Shown here: piece by piece, positions 5,318 through 11,085 of the stretch
How the letters are laid out: each line of letters starts with the position of its first letter
Numbering within the stretch: position 1 is the first letter of the stretch
Assembly: GCA_002690445.1 (NCBI GenBank)
Contig: NZER01000393.1
Coordinates: 1 to 12,072, forward strand
Direction: 5' to 3'
DNA length: 12,072 bases
Origin: Candidatus Pacearchaeota archaeon
Lineage (GTDB): Archaea > Nanoarchaeota > Nanoarchaeia > Pacearchaeales > GW2011-AR1
Translations under genes and position numbers: made by a program
Notes under the pieces: model-generated
Told to the model about the DNA's origin: nothing
The model's input: the letters and a program-made list of their open reading frames with translations, nothing else
The model's database searches: none

Positions 5318-6176
5318 CAAATCATTTGATCGCAAATCAGGCATCGGTGCGTCGGAGTCTTACGCAGCAATCAACGACTGCATCGAACTCTGGCAAGCGA
5401 AGCTAGGTCTCACCGAAGAGTTTACCGGCAACGAGGCAACGGAGCTGGGTAACAGGACAGAGGCAATCAACATCGAGATGGGCTGCGCAAAGGCGGGCAT
5501 CACAGTTGAAGGCATCAACGAGGACACGAAGAGGCATCCGATTCATCCCGGTATCTTCGCCACTGCTGATGCTTTCGGCACTGCTACAATCAATGACCGG
5601 GAGGAGAAGGTCATCATCGAGGCCAAGATGGTCGGCTTTCGCCGCTGCGCCCATTGGGGCGACCCGAGAGACGGATGGGACGCAATCCCAGAGTATGTGC
5701 AAACCCAGGTTATACAGCAGATGGCAGTATATGATGTCTGGTATGCCTATGTTAGCTGTTTGATGGGCACCGAGATCAAAGTCTACGGCCCTCTTTTGCG
5801 TGACCTGGAGCGTGAGCACGAGCAAATCAGAGCTACACTGGCATTCCTCAAGCGTGTCAAGAACGTAGAGGAGCCCGCAATTGACGAGAAGCCAGCTTGG
5901 AAGAAGTATCTAGCGAAGAAGTTCAAGCAGCAAAGGAGTGTGACAAAGAAGGGCAGCAGTGAAACGAATAGACGAATCCATCGACGGTTAGAATTGGCTG
6001 AAATGATCACCGACCTCGGCAAAGAGAAGGATGCACTAGACAACCATATCCGCGCTGAGATCGGAGCAATGGAAGCTGTTGAGACGAAGGATGGAATCGC
6101 GACTTGGAAGACAAACCGACTGGGAAACAGGACCTTGAAGGTCAAAAGGAGAAAGGATGACAGCAAAAAAGGATAA
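5307..6176 (+). CDS. YqaJ-type / lambda-exonuclease-family nuclease
   Basis: A 289-residue protein of the YqaJ viral recombinase family. It has IGASESYAAI (residues 13-22), a GNEATELGNRTEA helix (41-53), HPGIFATADAF with Asp88, IIEAKM giving E105-x-K107, and a YVQTQVIQQMAVYDV helix (130-144) with the conserved glutamines. Family enzymes are 5'-3' double-strand DNA exonucleases that leave single strands for an annealing partner, which here is the next gene. The C-terminal third (about 200-289) is a charged helical extension. I chose ATG 5307, which overlaps the previous stop and has AAGGA upstream; a longer frame from 5253 would lie inside the previous gene. Its 3' end overlaps the annealing-protein gene by 20 bases. 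Confidence 0.88.
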   Translation: MGFDKSFDRKSGIGASESYAAINDCIELWQAKLGLTEEFTGNEATELGNRTEAINIEMGCAKAGITVEGINEDTKRHPIHPGIFATADAFGTATINDREEKVIIEAKMVGFRRCAHWGDPRDGWDAIPEYVQTQVIQQMAVYDVWYAYVSCLMGTEIKVYGPLLRDLEREHEQIRATLAFLKRVKNVEEPAIDEKPAWKKYLAKKFKQQRSVTKKGSSETNRRIHRRLELAEMITDLGKEKDALDNHIRAEIGAMEAVETKDGIATWKTNRLGNRTLKVKRRKDDSKKG

Positions 6177-6759
6177 GCGCTTAGCGCGTAGGATATGGGG
6201 CACCCTATCAGCATTGGACGTGAACGAGCACACCGACAAGAAGGGGAAGTTCACCTATCTCTCATGGTCGTGGGCATGGGCTACGATGATGGAGCAGTAC
6301 CCGCAGACAGACTACACTATCACACTGGAGCCGTACTCTGACGGTACAATGCAAGTGCTGTGTGAGATGACGGTATCTGAGGGCGACGAGAGAGTCACAC
6401 GCAATATGTGGCAGGCCGTCATGGACAACCGGAACAACGCAATTAAGAATCCGAATGCGTGCGACATCAACAAAGGCAAGATGCGCTGCCTCGTGAAAAC
6501 GATGGCAATGTTTGGACTTGGTCACTACATCTACGCAGGCGAAGACCTGCCAGAAGACACTGGCAAGGTAGCGCCCTCTGACGCACTGGTGAAAGCGCAG
6601 GTGATCATACGCAAGGCCTACGAGAAACATGGAGACAGCATCTACAATTACGTGGACAAGGAACTCATCCAAGCGCAGGAAGAATCTGGCCTAATACAAG
6701 CGGCAGGGATTCTGAGTTCAAACAAAACCAAAACATCGCTTGCATCATCGCAAGACTAG
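6157..6759 (+). CDS. DUF1071 (Sak3-type) single-strand annealing protein
   Basis: A 200-residue protein matching the DUF1071 pattern: KFTYLSWSWAWATMMEQYP (31-49), a GTMQVLCEMTV strand (63-73), VMDNRNNAI (88-96), and RCLVKTMAMFGLGHYIYAGEDLP (110-132). Members bind single-stranded DNA and anneal complementary strands in phage recombination. The gene overlaps the YqaJ-type exonuclease by 20 bases, the classic exonuclease/annealing-protein pairing, and SSB follows nine bases later. The start has AAAAGGAG six bases upstream. The C-terminal 60 residues (140-200) are more variable and Ser/Lys/Gln-rich, as is usual. This assignment rests on motif recall. Confidence 0.85.
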   Translation: MTAKKDKRLARRIWGTLSALDVNEHTDKKGKFTYLSWSWAWATMMEQYPQTDYTITLEPYSDGTMQVLCEMTVSEGDERVTRNMWQAVMDNRNNAIKNPNACDINKGKMRCLVKTMAMFGLGHYIYAGEDLPEDTGKVAPSDALVKAQVIIRKAYEKHGDSIYNYVDKELIQAQEESGLIQAAGILSSNKTKTSLASSQD

Positions 6760-6768
6760 GAGAGGAAA

Positions 6769-7086
6769 ATGGCTAGTTCAATCACAATCAACGGAAACCT
6801 ATGTGCCGACCCCGAGTTGGGTGAGGCAACGAACGGAAGCGTCTACGCGAAGGTGCGTATCGCAGACGATCAGTATGGAAGAGACCCGATCTTCTGGAGC
6901 TGTCGTGCATGGGATAACAACACGAAAATCTTTCAGTCAGCGAAGAAAGGCAGTTCAATGTTCATCATTGGCACGCTAGAGCAATGGAAGGATGAAGAGA
7001 CAGAGAAGGTCTACACCACGGTGCGCGTTGTTTCTGCGGGCTACAACGGTGGAAAGAAGAAGGACAAAAGCGGACTACCGTTTTAG
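6769..7086 (+). CDS. ssb: Single-stranded DNA-binding protein
   Basis: A 105-residue OB-fold SSB, shorter than host SSBs (about 150-180 residues). It has SSITINGNLCADPELGEA at the start, a VYAKVRIADD strand, FWSCRAWDNNTKIF with the conserved FW/AW aromatics, and KGSSMFIIGTLEQWKDE followed by a VYTTVRVV strand. The C-terminus KSGLPF keeps the hydrophobic tip of bacterial SSBs, through which partners dock, but lacks the usual run of Asp before it. It coats single strands in replication and recombination, and its place after the exonuclease and annealing genes fits that. A strong AGGAGAGGA lies just before the ATG. Confidence 0.88.
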   Translation: MASSITINGNLCADPELGEATNGSVYAKVRIADDQYGRDPIFWSCRAWDNNTKIFQSAKKGSSMFIIGTLEQWKDEETEKVYTTVRVVSAGYNGGKKKDKSGLPF

Positions 7087-7103
7087 CAAGGAGATGAGAG
7101 AGA

Positions 7104-7457
7104 GTGGAGAACATAAAGGAGATCGAGGGAAAGCTGTGCGACCTATGGAATAAGCATCGTGCTGTTGGGATGTCGAAAGCGATGCCCAGCAAGCGCAATC
7201 AAACACTGAGGCTTGGGCGACTCAAGAAATGCTGGGAAGACTTCCCCGACTTCGAGGTCTGGGAGAAAGTGTTCAAGCTCATGAGTGATAGCCCATGGTA
7301 TTCAGGGCATAACGAAGGTGGGTGGGTGGCTACCTTTAGCTGGGTTTGCCAGTCGAGCAAGTTTGGGCCGCTGGCAGAGCGCAGTGCGGGCGTAGCGCTG
7401 GACGAGGACATTGCATCAGTGATTGACGACGCATTAGCGGGTCGTGATGCCATCTGA
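7104..7457 (+). CDS. Replication-initiator-like protein fragment/domain, 117 residues
   Basis: Starts at GTG 7104, with AAGGAG at 7088-7093 ten bases upstream. Residues 30-88 (KRNQTLRLGRLKKCW, FEVWEKVFKLMSDSPWYSG, GGWVATFSWVCQSSKFG) resemble the C-terminal domain of phage replisome organisers and O-like initiators, which carry a 'F..G....GW.ATF.WL....NF' pattern. The N-terminal winged-helix DNA-binding domain of full-length initiators is missing, so this is either a stand-alone version or one part of a split initiator. It sits between SSB and another replication-like protein and overlaps the latter by 11 bases, which supports a replication role. The assignment is by pattern recall. Confidence 0.65.
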   Translation: MENIKEIEGKLCDLWNKHRAVGMSKAMPSKRNQTLRLGRLKKCWEDFPDFEVWEKVFKLMSDSPWYSGHNEGGWVATFSWVCQSSKFGPLAERSAGVALDEDIASVIDDALAGRDAI

Positions 7458-7884
7458 GCTGGACGGCAAGGCACTGATGAAGATCCTCAAGCCGATGCTG
7501 GGCAGCTACGGCAAGCACTTCACTCCAGAGCAATGGAAGCACTGGGCGGGTGTGCTGGGCGGCATGGGGGTCACTGATCTAACTGACTCAGTAGCGTGGT
7601 GGATGAACAACCGGGACGAGTTCCCACCTTCACCTGCTGCTTTGAAGAGTCATGCGTACGATCAGGTCAAGAAGAGTCGGCATCAACAGCGACAGCTCGA
7701 TGAGTATCAGCGGCTAGTGGATTTGGCACCAACTGAGGCAGAGCGCTTACCGCCTGAGCAGGCGAGACTGTACTGCAAATACATTATGAAGGAGATAATA
7801 GAGAAGAAGAACAAGGCTCCGGAGGGAGCCAATAAACTGAGATGGTATGAGGAAAAGATGGAGGATTACTATGACAAGAAGTGA
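7447..7884 (+). CDS. Possible replication/helicase-loader-like protein, 145 residues
   Basis: The N-terminal 60 residues (LMKILKPMLGSYGKHFTPEQWKHWAGVL, then AWWMNNRDEFPPSPAALKSHA) resemble the N-terminal part of phage replication accessory proteins. In those, a short helical domain with an 'FPP.P....' motif feeds into a helicase-loader or primosome role. The rest (65-145) is strongly charged and helical, with no Walker A motif, so it is not an ATPase loader of the DnaC type. Function is inferred mainly from its place after SSB and the initiator-like gene. I chose ATG 7447; GTG 7444 is one codon upstream. The Shine-Dalgarno is weak, and the 11-base overlap with the previous gene suggests coupling. 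Confidence 0.6.
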   Translation: MPSELDGKALMKILKPMLGSYGKHFTPEQWKHWAGVLGGMGVTDLTDSVAWWMNNRDEFPPSPAALKSHAYDQVKKSRHQQRQLDEYQRLVDLAPTEAERLPPEQARLYCKYIMKEIIEKKNKAPEGANKLRWYEEKMEDYYDKK

Positions 7885-8083
7885 AAGCCTGGCGATAGTT
7901 GATGACTATGCAATTGTACACAGTGGAAAAATCACTACGACACTCTCTAAAACAGAGATTGATGTGCTCATTTCGGTCATCGAGAGGGGCACAAAGAAAG
8001 CACGAGAGGCAGACAACAATGCCTATGCACTCTACCTGAGTGATCTTCGAGATAAGTTCAAGAGAGCAAGGGAGGAGGAATGA
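7871..8083 (+). CDS. Hypothetical protein, 70 residues
   Basis: Not recognised. MTRSESLAIVDDYAIVHSGK is followed by a helical, charged region (TLSKTEIDVLISVIERGTKKAREADNNAY...) of the sort found in small phage regulators. I prefer ATG 7871 to an in-frame ATG at 7847 because GGAGG at 7860-7864 lies six bases before it. The gene starts inside the previous gene's last codons and ends in an ATGA overlap with the next, so it belongs to a coupled run (7447-8475). Confidence 0.65.
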   Translation: MTRSESLAIVDDYAIVHSGKITTTLSKTEIDVLISVIERGTKKAREADNNAYALYLSDLRDKFKRAREEE

Positions 8084-8475
8084 TAGTAACATTCGCGATC
8101 GAGGGGCTCACACCCGACAGGCGTCTCACCCTGAGGACATGGGGCGTTGCCGATACCCCAGAAAGGTCGAAGCGCAACTGTGAGCGACAGAACATCCATC
8201 CAGATCAGGCAGCAGCCGGGGGCTGGCTTCAGGGGAAGATGCCGGAAAAGTCTCACCGGATACAGATCAATGCACGTGGTGACACCGTAAGCTGGGAACG
8301 AGAAGCGACTGTGACTGACCCTGACGAGGACATCACCTGGTTTAATCTGGCTGAGGTTCGTAAGCGTGGTGTTCCATACGGGTGCGGAAACTACTCAGGC
8401 GAGGACATCCTGCCACCCAAGACCTTCTCCCGATTGGAGTACGTGCGTCATGTCGTCAGAAAGAAAGAGCGGTGA
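8080..8475 (+). CDS. Hypothetical protein, 131 residues
   Basis: Not recognised. A soluble protein with a mixed strand/turn pattern. It starts MIVTFAIEGLTPDRRLTLRTWG and ends in a basic tail (RHVVRKKER). It starts at ATG 8080, overlapping the previous TGA, with GGGAGGAGG immediately upstream (8070-8078 region), a strong if very close Shine-Dalgarno. The next gene starts inside its last codons, at 8450. No Cys cluster, signal or membrane segment. Confidence 0.65.
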   Translation: MIVTFAIEGLTPDRRLTLRTWGVADTPERSKRNCERQNIHPDQAAAGGWLQGKMPEKSHRIQINARGDTVSWEREATVTDPDEDITWFNLAEVRKRGVPYGCGNYSGEDILPPKTFSRLEYVRHVVRKKER

Positions 8476-8713
8476 ATGGCTGGAGAGATGCAGGCATGGC
8501 AAACCCGAGAGGGACTGTAATGCCTGTTACGACTGGGCACGGGCTCAAAGTGAGACCCAGGAGTGCGGCACTTGGCGACCACCTCTTAGGCAGTACGGCA
8601 GGCATTATCGCCTGTATCTGCGTGGGGATCTACACCGTGTGGATTCTGTGCTAGAGAAAATAGAAAAGGAGCTTGGGTTTTATTCCCCAAGAGTAAGGGT
8701 GAAATTGAAATGA
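8450..8713 (+). CDS. Small protein with C-x-H / C-x2-C motif, 87 residues
   Basis: Family not recognised. The N-terminal part contains C14-x-H16-x6-C23-x2-C26 (CRHGKPERDCNAC), a compact pattern suited to one zinc ion and seen in many small phage proteins. The C-terminal half is basic and helical (VDSVLEKIEKELG, ending RVRVKLK). I chose ATG 8450, served by TTGGAG at about 8435-8440; a longer frame from 8366 would lie within the previous gene. Its stop overlaps the ATG of the small membrane protein at 8710 (ATGA). Confidence 0.6.
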   Translation: MSSERKSGEWLERCRHGKPERDCNACYDWARAQSETQECGTWRPPLRQYGRHYRLYLRGDLHRVDSVLEKIEKELGFYSPRVRVKLK

Positions 8714-8880
8714 CTTGGATAATTATCAAGGGACTAATCGTCTCATTCCTATTTGCTGGCTCAGTAGTAGGGCTGGGCTTATGGGTTGAAGCATCGGAGA
8801 TGAGTGATGCCTCTATTGCCAGTGATGCTGGTGACGGGGGTGACGATGCAGCAATCATAATCCTAGACAGGGATGAGTAA
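8710..8880 (+). CDS. Small single-pass membrane protein with acidic tail, 56 residues
   Basis: A short frame, ATG 8710 to TAA 8878-8880, occupying a stretch with no other good gene. Residues 3-26 are hydrophobic (WIIIKGLIVSFLFAGSVVGLGLW), with one Lys, and form one membrane helix. The rest is short and acidic (EASEMSDASIASDAGDGGDD...). The start overlaps the previous stop in an ATGA, and the end overlaps the next ATG at 8873. These tight junctions on both sides support a real gene. Function unknown: inner-membrane location is likely, orientation unclear. It is not part of the leftward lysis cassette. Confidence 0.6.
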   Translation: MTWIIIKGLIVSFLFAGSVVGLGLWVEASEMSDASIASDAGDGGDDAAIIILDRDE

Positions 8881-9232
8881 CTACTTCGACTTTCAGGAGG
8901 CTCGCTCGACGGACCGCGAGCTGAAGCTAGCGAAGAAGCTAGAGGTGGTGCCCGAGACGTGCCTACTGCATGGTGCGCTAGTCATGGGTTATCATGAGAT
9001 GAGCGAAGACCCCTGTTCAGAGTGTCCTGGTCCCCCTGATGGTGGGCGGGACAGGTGTAAGGGACGACCGATGAGAGAGTTCACGGTCCAAGAGAGAAAG
9101 GCTGAGCCCGGCCAAACAGAGGGCATGGAGAGAGCCGACGATGCGACATTCAGAAGACTTGAACGCAGAAGACAAATCATCAAACTCGACAGGATCTTGG
9201 AGACGAAAGATGAAGAATCCACCAACGAATAA
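8873..9232 (+). CDS. Hypothetical protein with Cys motif, 119 residues
   Basis: Not recognised. C30-x2-H33 and C48-x2-C51, with C62 further on, could bind one zinc ion. The C-terminal 45 residues are charged and helical (FRRLERRRQIIKLDRILETKDEE). It starts at ATG 8873, overlapping the previous stop; the Shine-Dalgarno is poor (ACAGGG), so coupling probably drives translation. Its last 23 bases overlap the methyltransferase gene, whose Shine-Dalgarno (GGAG, 9199-9202) lies inside it. Confidence 0.65.
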   Translation: MSNYFDFQEARSTDRELKLAKKLEVVPETCLLHGALVMGYHEMSEDPCSECPGPPDGGRDRCKGRPMREFTVQERKAEPGQTEGMERADDATFRRLERRRQIIKLDRILETKDEESTNE

Positions 9233-9722
9233 GAAGACAGCCCAGCAAAACTTGAGGACTCCGGGCTATCTCTTCGAGGAAGTCTCACGGCGCTTTGGCC
9301 CCTTTGACGTTGATGTAGCTGCTGATGGGGACAACGCGCTGTGTCTTGATTACCTCGATCTAGAGAGCAATGCCCTTGCGCAAACATGGGTTGGTCGGTG
9401 CTGGTGCAACCCCCCATACAAGGACATCATGCCTTGGGTATATAAAGCGATCCAGTCGATCACGAAAGAGAGGGGCTGCGAGAGAGTAGTGATGCTTTTA
9501 CCTGCCAGGGTGGGTACCGAGTGGTACAAGTGGGCTTCCATGTGGGGCACTATCCATCGCATTGTCGGTCGGGTGCGCTTCGAGAGAAGCAACGGCGAGC
9601 CGATGAAGAACCCGTTTGAAGATAGTATTCTCGTAGTCTTTGAGCGAGAGATCAATACCAAGGAGTTACTTAGCCGTGATAAAGCCAGCAAGGAAGCCAA
9701 GAGCAACGCTGCCGAAAGCTAG
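9210..9722 (+). CDS. Phage Dam-type DNA N6-adenine methyltransferase
   Basis: A 170-residue protein of the phage N-6-adenine-methyltransferase family (Pfam 'Dam', PF05869, by recall). It has RTPGYLFEEVSRRFGPFDVDVAA (16-38), the family's opening block; an NALCLDYLDLESNAL stretch; and CWCNPPYKDIMPWV, with the catalytic NPPY at residues 67-70. VVMLLPARVGTEWYKWA and FEDSILVVFE complete the fold. It would transfer a methyl group from S-adenosylmethionine to adenine N6, often protecting phage DNA from host restriction. I chose ATG 9210, with GGAG at 9199-9202; a longer frame from 9141 starts inside the previous gene. It is the last rightward gene, and its final 57 bases are also antisense to the end of the leftward gene at 9666. 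Confidence 0.88.
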   Translation: MKNPPTNKKTAQQNLRTPGYLFEEVSRRFGPFDVDVAADGDNALCLDYLDLESNALAQTWVGRCWCNPPYKDIMPWVYKAIQSITKERGCERVVMLLPARVGTEWYKWASMWGTIHRIVGRVRFERSNGEPMKNPFEDSILVVFEREINTKELLSRDKASKEAKSNAAES

Positions 9723-9929
9723 CCCCATGTAAGTGAGGACTCTGTCTGGTTCTTCTGGCAGAGAGGCTCTCTTTAGTTTCTTCTCGCAGATGATTAGCTT
9801 ATTCGTCTGTATCACTGTGTGAATCTGTTGCTTCACGACCTTCCGGAAGAGCGCTATCTCGCACTGATTCGGGGTCCCCACGCATGGGGGAGTTGTCTGC
9901 ATCAGGAGTGTCAAGAGCAATGCCTTCAT
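9666..9929 (-). CDS. Spanin-like small envelope protein, 87 residues, overlapping its neighbour
   Basis: The N-terminus MKALLLTLLMQTTPPC is a signal-peptide-like run. A polar middle of about 45 residues follows, with Cys16, Cys23 and a third Cys. The C-terminus is a clear membrane helix (YMGLAFGSVALGFLAGFITAK). This order, export signal then C-terminal anchor, is that of unimolecular spanins and of many short phage lysis-region proteins. However, the residues before Cys16 (TTPPC) are not a good lipobox, so outer-membrane lipidation is doubtful. The ATG at 9929 has GAGG six bases upstream on this strand. The first 131 bases lie in another frame of the previous gene (9799-10167), as Rz1 does in Rz. 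The last 57 bases run antisense to the methyltransferase end. Confidence 0.65.
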   Translation of the reverse strand: MKALLLTLLMQTTPPCVGTPNQCEIALFRKVVKQQIHTVIQTNKLIICEKKLKRASLPEEPDRVLTYMGLAFGSVALGFLAGFITAK

Positions 9930-10167
9930 TCAATACCTCGTTCAAATCAGAGGCAGTGACATTCTTCTCTAGCCGCTCAGCATAATCCATAAGCAGGCTT
10001 TCTACTTCCTCGAATTCTACATCTACAGTGTCGGCCATCTCCCACTTTTGGGCTAGCGCTTCGAGGGTCTTTTCGCAGTCTATTGCTCGCTGCCAGCATC
10101 TGCCAGCCCATAAGCCGAGTAGCCCTGTTGACACGATGCCAAAAAGGAATACGGCAACGCCGTCCAT
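9799..10167 (-). CDS. N-anchored membrane protein with acidic tail, lysis cassette, 122 residues
   Basis: Residues 4-24 (VAVFLFGIVSTGLLGLWAGRC) form one membrane helix near the N-terminus. A helical region follows (CEKTLEALAQKWEMADTVDVEFEEVESLLMDYAERLEK), then an acidic, low-complexity tail. It could be the inner-membrane partner of a spanin pair with the overlapping gene at 9666-9929. But positive charges just after the helix (GRCWQR) favour a cytoplasmic C-terminus, which would argue against that; a holin regulator is an alternative. Its ATG overlaps the stop of the upstream holin candidate (TAATG), with only a weak Shine-Dalgarno, so it is probably translationally coupled. Confidence 0.65.
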   Translation of the reverse strand: MDGVAVFLFGIVSTGLLGLWAGRCWQRAIDCEKTLEALAQKWEMADTVDVEFEEVESLLMDYAERLEKNVTASDLNEVLNEGIALDTPDADNSPMRGDPESVRDSALPEGREATDSHSDTDE

Positions 10168-10379
10168 TACTTACCGTCATCGGCTAGTTTCTCCACGAGA
10201 GGGGCGAGTGCTTTCGCTGCGTCGGGAAGGCCTTGGGCACCGAGGTAGAACATTCCCACCTTTGCCGCTGTTTCGACGGCCGTTAGCCATGGGACCAAGT
10301 GTGCGAATCCAGATGCTACACTAAGCGCGATAAGCGCAAGCGCTACAAATAGTTTCCTGCTTTTCAGTTTCTCTTTCAT
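10167..10379 (-). CDS. Holin candidate, 70 residues
   Basis: After a basic start (MKEKLKSRK) come two hydrophobic stretches, LFVALALIALSVASGFAHLV (about 10-29) and AKVGMFYLGAQGLPDAAKALAPL (about 39-61). This suits a two-helix small holin, and 'YLGAQGLPDAAK' resembles the 'G..D..K' element I know from such phage proteins. It would form lesions in the inner membrane that release the endolysin. I chose ATG 10379, with AGGGAG five bases upstream on this strand; a longer frame reaching 10760 would cover the previous gene antiparallel to nothing useful and shares its sequence in another frame. Its stop overlaps the next ATG (TAATG). Confidence 0.65.
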   Translation of the reverse strand: MKEKLKSRKLFVALALIALSVASGFAHLVPWLTAVETAAKVGMFYLGAQGLPDAAKALAPLVEKLADDGK

Positions 10380-10381
10380 AC

Positions 10382-10603
10382 TTACTCCCTGCACCCGGCT
10401 TCTACTTTTACGCAGATCCGGGCGACGTTTAGTTGTAGAATTTTGATCGAGCGCTGTAGCTCCGAACTGATTAACAGCTGCCGCTCCTCCAGCTTCTCGA
10501 TTCGGCTGGTCGCGTAGGAGAGCGCCACTTCTGTTCTTGCTGTCGTCGCCACGAGCCCTGCTGCTAAGACGAGGATAGGCCAATATTTGAGGACCGTTAT
10601 CAC
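10382..10603 (-). CDS. Small membrane protein with coiled-coil-like tail, 73 residues
   Basis: Residues 5-21 (LKYWPILVLAAGLVATT) form one membrane helix. A heptad-like amphipathic helix follows (SRIEKLEERQLLISSELQRSIKILQLNVARI), then ICVKVEAGCRE with two cysteines. The layout suits an Rz-like inner-membrane spanin subunit or another lysis accessory, but the protein is short for Rz (about 150 residues). It starts at GTG 10603, overlapping the endolysin stop (GTGA), with a very strong GGAGGGG upstream, so the start is well supported. The next gene (holin candidate) begins two bases beyond its stop. Confidence 0.7.
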   Translation of the reverse strand: MITVLKYWPILVLAAGLVATTARTEVALSYATSRIEKLEERQLLISSELQRSIKILQLNVARICVKVEAGCRE

Positions 10604-11085
10604 TGAAGTCCCCTCCAGTCGAGATCGCTAGCCACTTCTCGCCAATTGGGATCTTCAATATGAGCAGCATCGAAGATATTGACAAAGTCACCGCCCCAGG
10701 TAAGGCCGTTCTCTCGAACAATCTCTCCGACAATAGTATGCCACCGGGAGTCGTCGTCATCTACCCAGAGGTTGTCTGCGTCCTTGATGAGAGCTACGTG
10801 GACAGCGAGTCGATACTCGTGAGGTGATTGCCCTGGTGCAGCATGAGTCATGACTGGAGCTTCACCGGTTCTCATCCATCGGTTCTTATGGAGCTTGCGA
10901 CCAATCTTGTAGAGCTTCATTTGGTGCTTCGATGACCGGTATCCACTTTGAATATAAGCGGAGCAGTCTTCTTCTTTGCATCTCAGGTTGATCTGATCAG
11001 CGATAGGGGTGACCTTATTACGGAAGTCTTCGGCGAGTTCCTGAAGTGTATTCCACTCCTCCTCTGTGAAGATCCGGTAAGCCAT
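10600..11085 (-). CDS. M15-type peptidoglycan peptidase (endolysin) with altered metal motif
   Basis: A 161-residue protein resembling M15 (VanY/L-alanyl-D-glutamate peptidase) endolysins such as that of phage T5. It has SGYRSSKHQMKLY (47-59), the SxHxxGxAxD-type block as SPHEYRLAVH (87-96), TWGGDF (129-134) and FDAAHIE (138-144). H89, residue 96 and H142 stand where the three zinc ligands are expected; the H89-to-96 spacing of seven and D139-to-H142 spacing of three fit T5 (His66, Asp73, Asp130, His133, by recall). Residue 96 is His, not Asp, and residue 92 is Arg, not Gly. No signal peptide, so it needs a holin. I chose ATG 11085, overlapping the previous stop (TAATG) with GGCGGGG upstream; TTG 11097 is less likely. 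Confidence 0.8.
   Translation of the reverse strand: MAYRIFTEEEWNTLQELAEDFRNKVTPIADQINLRCKEEDCSAYIQSGYRSSKHQMKLYKIGRKLHKNRWMRTGEAPVMTHAAPGQSPHEYRLAVHVALIKDADNLWVDDDDSRWHTIVGEIVRENGLTWGGDFVNIFDAAHIEDPNWREVASDLDWRGLQ

Noticed and set aside
4622..5370. Two overlapping minus-strand frames across the nuclease gene
   Set aside because: The plus strand carries a clear PD-(D/E)XK nuclease here, and the minus-strand peptides show no domain.
10382..10760. N-terminal extension of the holin candidate (frame reaching 10760)
   Set aside because: The extra 127 residues overlap the endolysin and the coiled-coil membrane protein on the same strand and look like out-of-frame sequence. The ATG at 10379 has a strong Shine-Dalgarno.
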